Below are positions 6,399-7,826 of a DNA stretch of 7,826 nucleotides, piece by piece. Every line of letters begins with the position of its first letter. Positions within the stretch are counted from its first letter, which is position 1. The translations under genes and the position numbers were made by a program. The stretch is from assembly GCA_023435545.1 (NCBI GenBank), contig JAEYRQ010000094.1, positions 1 through 7,826 of the forward strand, written 5' to 3'. The DNA is from Pseudomonadota bacterium (GTDB taxonomy: Bacteria; Pseudomonadota; Alphaproteobacteria; Rhizobiales; Tepidamorphaceae). The notes below the pieces were generated by a model that worked only from the letters and a program-made list of their open reading frames with translations, searched no databases and was not told the origin of the DNA.

Positions 6399-7272
6399 GA
6401 CGCTGAGCGAGCTGCGCGGGCTGATGGTGGCGATCGCGCGCGGCGAGGCGCCGATCAGCCTGGGCCCCAAGACACGCGACGCGCTGGGGCGCATCCTCGA
6501 TCTGACGGGCAATCCCGCGCTGTTGTCGATCACGACGCTGGCGGAGGTGCTGGAGGTCAATCCCTCGACCCTGACGCGGCTTGCCCACAGCCTCGGCTAT
6601 TCGGGCTTCCCCGCCTTCCAGCAGGTGCTGCTGACCGCCTCGATGGCGGTGCCGGGCGAATTCTATTCGCGCCAGGCTCGCGCGGCGCTGGCCGAGGGGA
6701 CGAGCCCGCAGTCGCGGGCGGTTCAGCTGTGCCGCGAGAACCAGGCCAACATCGACCGCTTCGTCGAGAATTTCGATGCCGAGGCCTTCGAATCCGCGGT
6801 CGACCTGCTGATGTCGGCGCCGCGCGTCGCCGTCTACGGTATCCGCCAGTTCCACGCGATCGCGGCGTTTCTCGTCTACGGGCTGAGGATGATCCGCTCC
6901 GATGTCGCGCTCCTCGACGCGAACAGTCTGGGGATCGCCGAGGGACTTGCCATGTTGGAGAAGGGCGACGTGCTGCTCGCGGCGAGTTGCGCGCCCTATT
7001 CGTCACAGGTCGTCGAGGTGGCGCAGGTCGCGCGCGAGACCGGCCTGTCGATCGTCGCCCTCACCGACCGCGCCAGTTCACCGCTCGTCGGCAGTTCGCG
7101 TGCTGCGATCCTCGTCGCCCATCAATCGAGCTTCATCTCCAACAGCATCGGCGCCTTCACGGTGGTGGCCGAATGCCTGATCAACGCCTGCGCCGCCGCC
7201 CGGCCCGACCAGACGCGCAAGGCGCTGGCAGACCGCGACTGGATGATCGAACGGCTGGTCATCGAGATGTAA
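6352..7272 (+). CDS. MurR/RpiR-family transcriptional regulator
   Basis: This is a DNA-binding regulator of 306 residues, a usual RpiR length, with an N-terminal helix-turn-helix domain (about 18-95) and a C-terminal SIS domain (about 158-285). The HTH is seen in ITTLAEVLEVNPSTLTRLAHSLGYSGFPAFQ (60-90), recognition helix near 71-81. The SIS domain begins RVAVYGIRQFHA and shows ETGLSIVALTDRASSPL, the usual RpiR strand and loop; SIS domains bind small, often phosphorylated ligands. The ATG at 6352 is chosen because GGAG (6343-6346) lies 5 bases upstream; the in-frame ATG at 6382 has no ribosome site, and upstream in-frame starts would lie deeper in the C45 gene. The chosen start still overlaps that gene by 47 bases. 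As the last operon gene it probably controls its own operon through the palindromes at 3101-3148, and perhaps the aminotransferase. Whether it represses or activates is not known. Confidence 0.9.
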   Translation: MTAETAPPPSMARPPETLSELRGLMVAIARGEAPISLGPKTRDALGRILDLTGNPALLSITTLAEVLEVNPSTLTRLAHSLGYSGFPAFQQVLLTASMAVPGEFYSRQARAALAEGTSPQSRAVQLCRENQANIDRFVENFDAEAFESAVDLLMSAPRVAVYGIRQFHAIAAFLVYGLRMIRSDVALLDANSLGIAEGLAMLEKGDVLLAASCAPYSSQVVEVAQVARETGLSIVALTDRASSPLVGSSRAAILVAHQSSFISNSIGAFTVVAECLINACAAARPDQTRKALADRDWMIERLVIEM

Positions 7273-7463
7273 GTGGCGGGCGCGAGAGCGGTTCCCATGG
7301 GGCCGCGCCGGGCGGACTTCACCGATCGGGAAGGCTGAGCGCAAAGGATCCACCTGGTCCAGGCCAGATGGTTACAATACCGCCTTATCTGTCGCGTGAC
7401 GACGGAAGGCGGCATCTGTTGCGGCCAATCCTAACCCGCCGACCAACCTGAATCCTTGATTCT
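7273..7463. other. Spacer between RpiR gene and tRNA fragment
   Basis: I see no convincing gene in these 191 bases. Besides the hairpin listed at 7288-7306, a 5-bp inverted repeat GAATC/GATTC (7450-7462) sits just beyond the 3' end of the tRNA fragment. It may be left from the native tRNA-Arg terminator but is too short to call. Confidence 0.5.
7288..7306 (+). terminator. Possible terminator hairpin after the operon
   Basis: GCGGTTCC (7288-7295) pairs with GGGGCCGC (7299-7306) around a CAT loop, giving an 8-bp stem with two G-U pairs, 15 bases after the RpiR stop codon. Position suits an operon terminator, but no T-run follows, so factor-dependent termination or no function is also possible. 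Confidence 0.3.
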
Positions 7464-7511
7464 TGGCGCACCCGACAGGATTCGAACCTGTGACCTCTGC
7501 CTTCGGAGGGC
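7464..7511 (-). pseudogene. 3' fragment of tRNA-Arg(CCG), putative attachment-site repeat
   Basis: Read on the minus strand, this is the 3' two-thirds of a tRNA-Arg with anticodon CCG (complement of 7504-7506). It has the anticodon loop CTCCGAA, the 3' anticodon stem GGCAG, variable loop, T-arm with TTCGAAT, acceptor 3' strand CGGGTGC, discriminator G and an encoded CCA (7464-7466). On the 5' side agreement stops after three bases of the anticodon stem (7509-7511); beyond it the DNA has no D-arm and no GCACCCG acceptor strand, so it cannot fold as a complete tRNA. An orphan tRNA 3' end next to an integrase gene is the mark of site-specific integration: the element carries a copy of the tRNA 3' end and leaves the chromosomal copy stranded at the far junction. 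The intact tRNA should lie at the other end of the element, right of this window. Confidence 0.85.
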
Positions 7512-7661
7512 TAAAGACCACCTACGCTGCAATATCCGAGAGTGTCCAAAGCCACGTATTTTCAATGAGTTGCGACGAGTGCTGTTCGCCGCGATGTCCG
7601 ATTTTCGCCACAGACTTGCGCTCAGTTGGTTGCAATGTGGTTGCAACGAGAGGGCGCGCAA
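7512..7661. other. Integrase upstream region with short repeats
   Basis: These 150 bases between the attachment-site repeat and the integrase start carry no convincing gene. GGTTGCAA occurs twice, at 7628-7635 and 7639-7646, 11 bp apart, and GTTGCGACGAG (7569-7579) matches GTTGCAACGAG (7640-7650) at ten of eleven bases. Such repeats beside an attachment site may be arm-type binding sites for the integrase or sites for an excisionase, and the integrase promoter must also be here. No clear -35/-10 pair was seen. Confidence 0.35.
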
Positions 7662-7826
7662 ATGCCAAAACTCACAAAGCGAGTGATCGAAGGCCTGACC
7701 TCTACCGGGGCAAGGACAGGCACACTCTACTGGGATAGCGAACTGAAAGGGTTCGGCATCAGGGTAATCCCATCGGGCCTCAAAACCTTCGTTGTGAAGT
7801 ATCGCACTCGAAGCGGGCGCCAGCGC
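7662..7826 (+). CDS. Tyrosine-recombinase integrase, N-terminal part, cut by window end
   Basis: The frame opens at ATG 7662 and stays open for 55 residues to the window edge. The sequence begins MPKLTKRVIEGL and continues with TLYWDSELKGFGIRV and PSGLKTFVVKYRTRSGRQR. This is the characteristic start of phage/P4-type tyrosine integrases (the DUF4102-like arm-binding domain, with the pattern of a short helix, then D-x-E-L-x-G-F-G-I-R-V and a basic Y-R strand). The catalytic domain with its Arg...His-x-x-Arg...Tyr residues lies beyond the window. The gene starts 150 bases inside the tRNA-Arg fragment and is transcribed into the element, the normal place for the enzyme that inserts and excises it. 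A purine-rich CGAGAGGG at 7647-7654 may serve as its ribosome site. Confidence 0.85.
   Translation, partial: MPKLTKRVIEGLTSTGARTGTLYWDSELKGFGIRVIPSGLKTFVVKYRTRSGRQR

Larger units (their letters stand above)
7464..7826. mobile_element. Left end of an integrated genomic island or prophage
   Basis: The tRNA-Arg 3' fragment and the adjacent integrase start define one boundary of an integrated element reaching beyond the right edge. The orphan fragment's 5' side faces right, so the element lies to the right and the native chromosome to the left. From about 7512 onward the DNA is visibly less GC-rich than the genes before it, consistent with imported DNA. What the element carries is not visible. 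Confidence 0.75.

Noticed and set aside
7456..7738. Two plus-strand open frames with protein-like text (GAPDRIRTCDLCLRRA and AHPTGFEPVTSAFGG)
   Set aside because: These strings are the familiar false translations of the antisense strand of tRNA-Arg genes, often deposited as hypothetical proteins. They coincide exactly with the tRNA fragment at 7464-7511 and overlap the true integrase start in other frames.
1..7826. CRISPR arrays, insertion sequences, toxin-antitoxin pairs or riboswitches
   Set aside because: No regularly spaced repeats, no transposase frame, no pair of small coupled genes and no recognisable riboswitch fold were seen anywhere in the window.

Overview
The window is GC-rich chromosomal DNA (about two-thirds G+C by eye, with strong third-position G/C in all main genes). 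It reads like an alphaproteobacterium of the Rhizobiales/Rhodobacterales type. That placement rests on base composition, gene families and gene arrangement, not on a marker gene. The window holds eight metabolic or transport genes plus the left edge of an integrated mobile element.

Layout. (1) Bases 2-1707, plus strand: a Gfo/Idh/MocA-family dehydrogenase cut off by the window's left edge, then a short-chain dehydrogenase that starts inside the stop codon of the first gene. Together they look like part of a sugar/polyol oxidation operon of unknown substrate. (2) Bases 1742-3070, minus strand: a class III PLP-dependent aminotransferase, convergent with the SDR gene. (3) Bases 3071-3198: a divergent control region with two related palindromes whose centres are 31 bp apart. 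(4) Bases 3199-7272, plus strand: a compact five-gene operon, glnH-glnP-glnQ (a complete glutamine-type ABC importer very close to the E. coli proteins as I recall them), a C45-family Ntn hydrolase related to penicillin acyltransferase, and an RpiR/MurR-type regulator as the last gene. (5) Bases 7273-7463: an apparently gene-free spacer. (6) Bases 7464-7511: the 3' part of a tRNA-Arg(CCG) gene on the minus strand, followed by the start of a tyrosine-recombinase integrase at 7662 that runs off the right edge. This is one end of an integrated genomic island or prophage.

How the genes may work together (inference). The divergent aminotransferase, the importer, the amide hydrolase and the RpiR regulator look like one catabolic module under shared control. 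An amino acid or amidated amino acid, most likely glutamine-like from the binding-protein residues, is taken up, possibly cleaved by the C45 hydrolase, and transaminated. The RpiR protein is the obvious candidate to bind the twin palindromes between the two transcription units. Pairing a glutamine-type transporter with a C45 hydrolase and an RpiR regulator is the most interesting biology here. The tRNA/integrase junction marks where the native chromosome ends and imported DNA begins.
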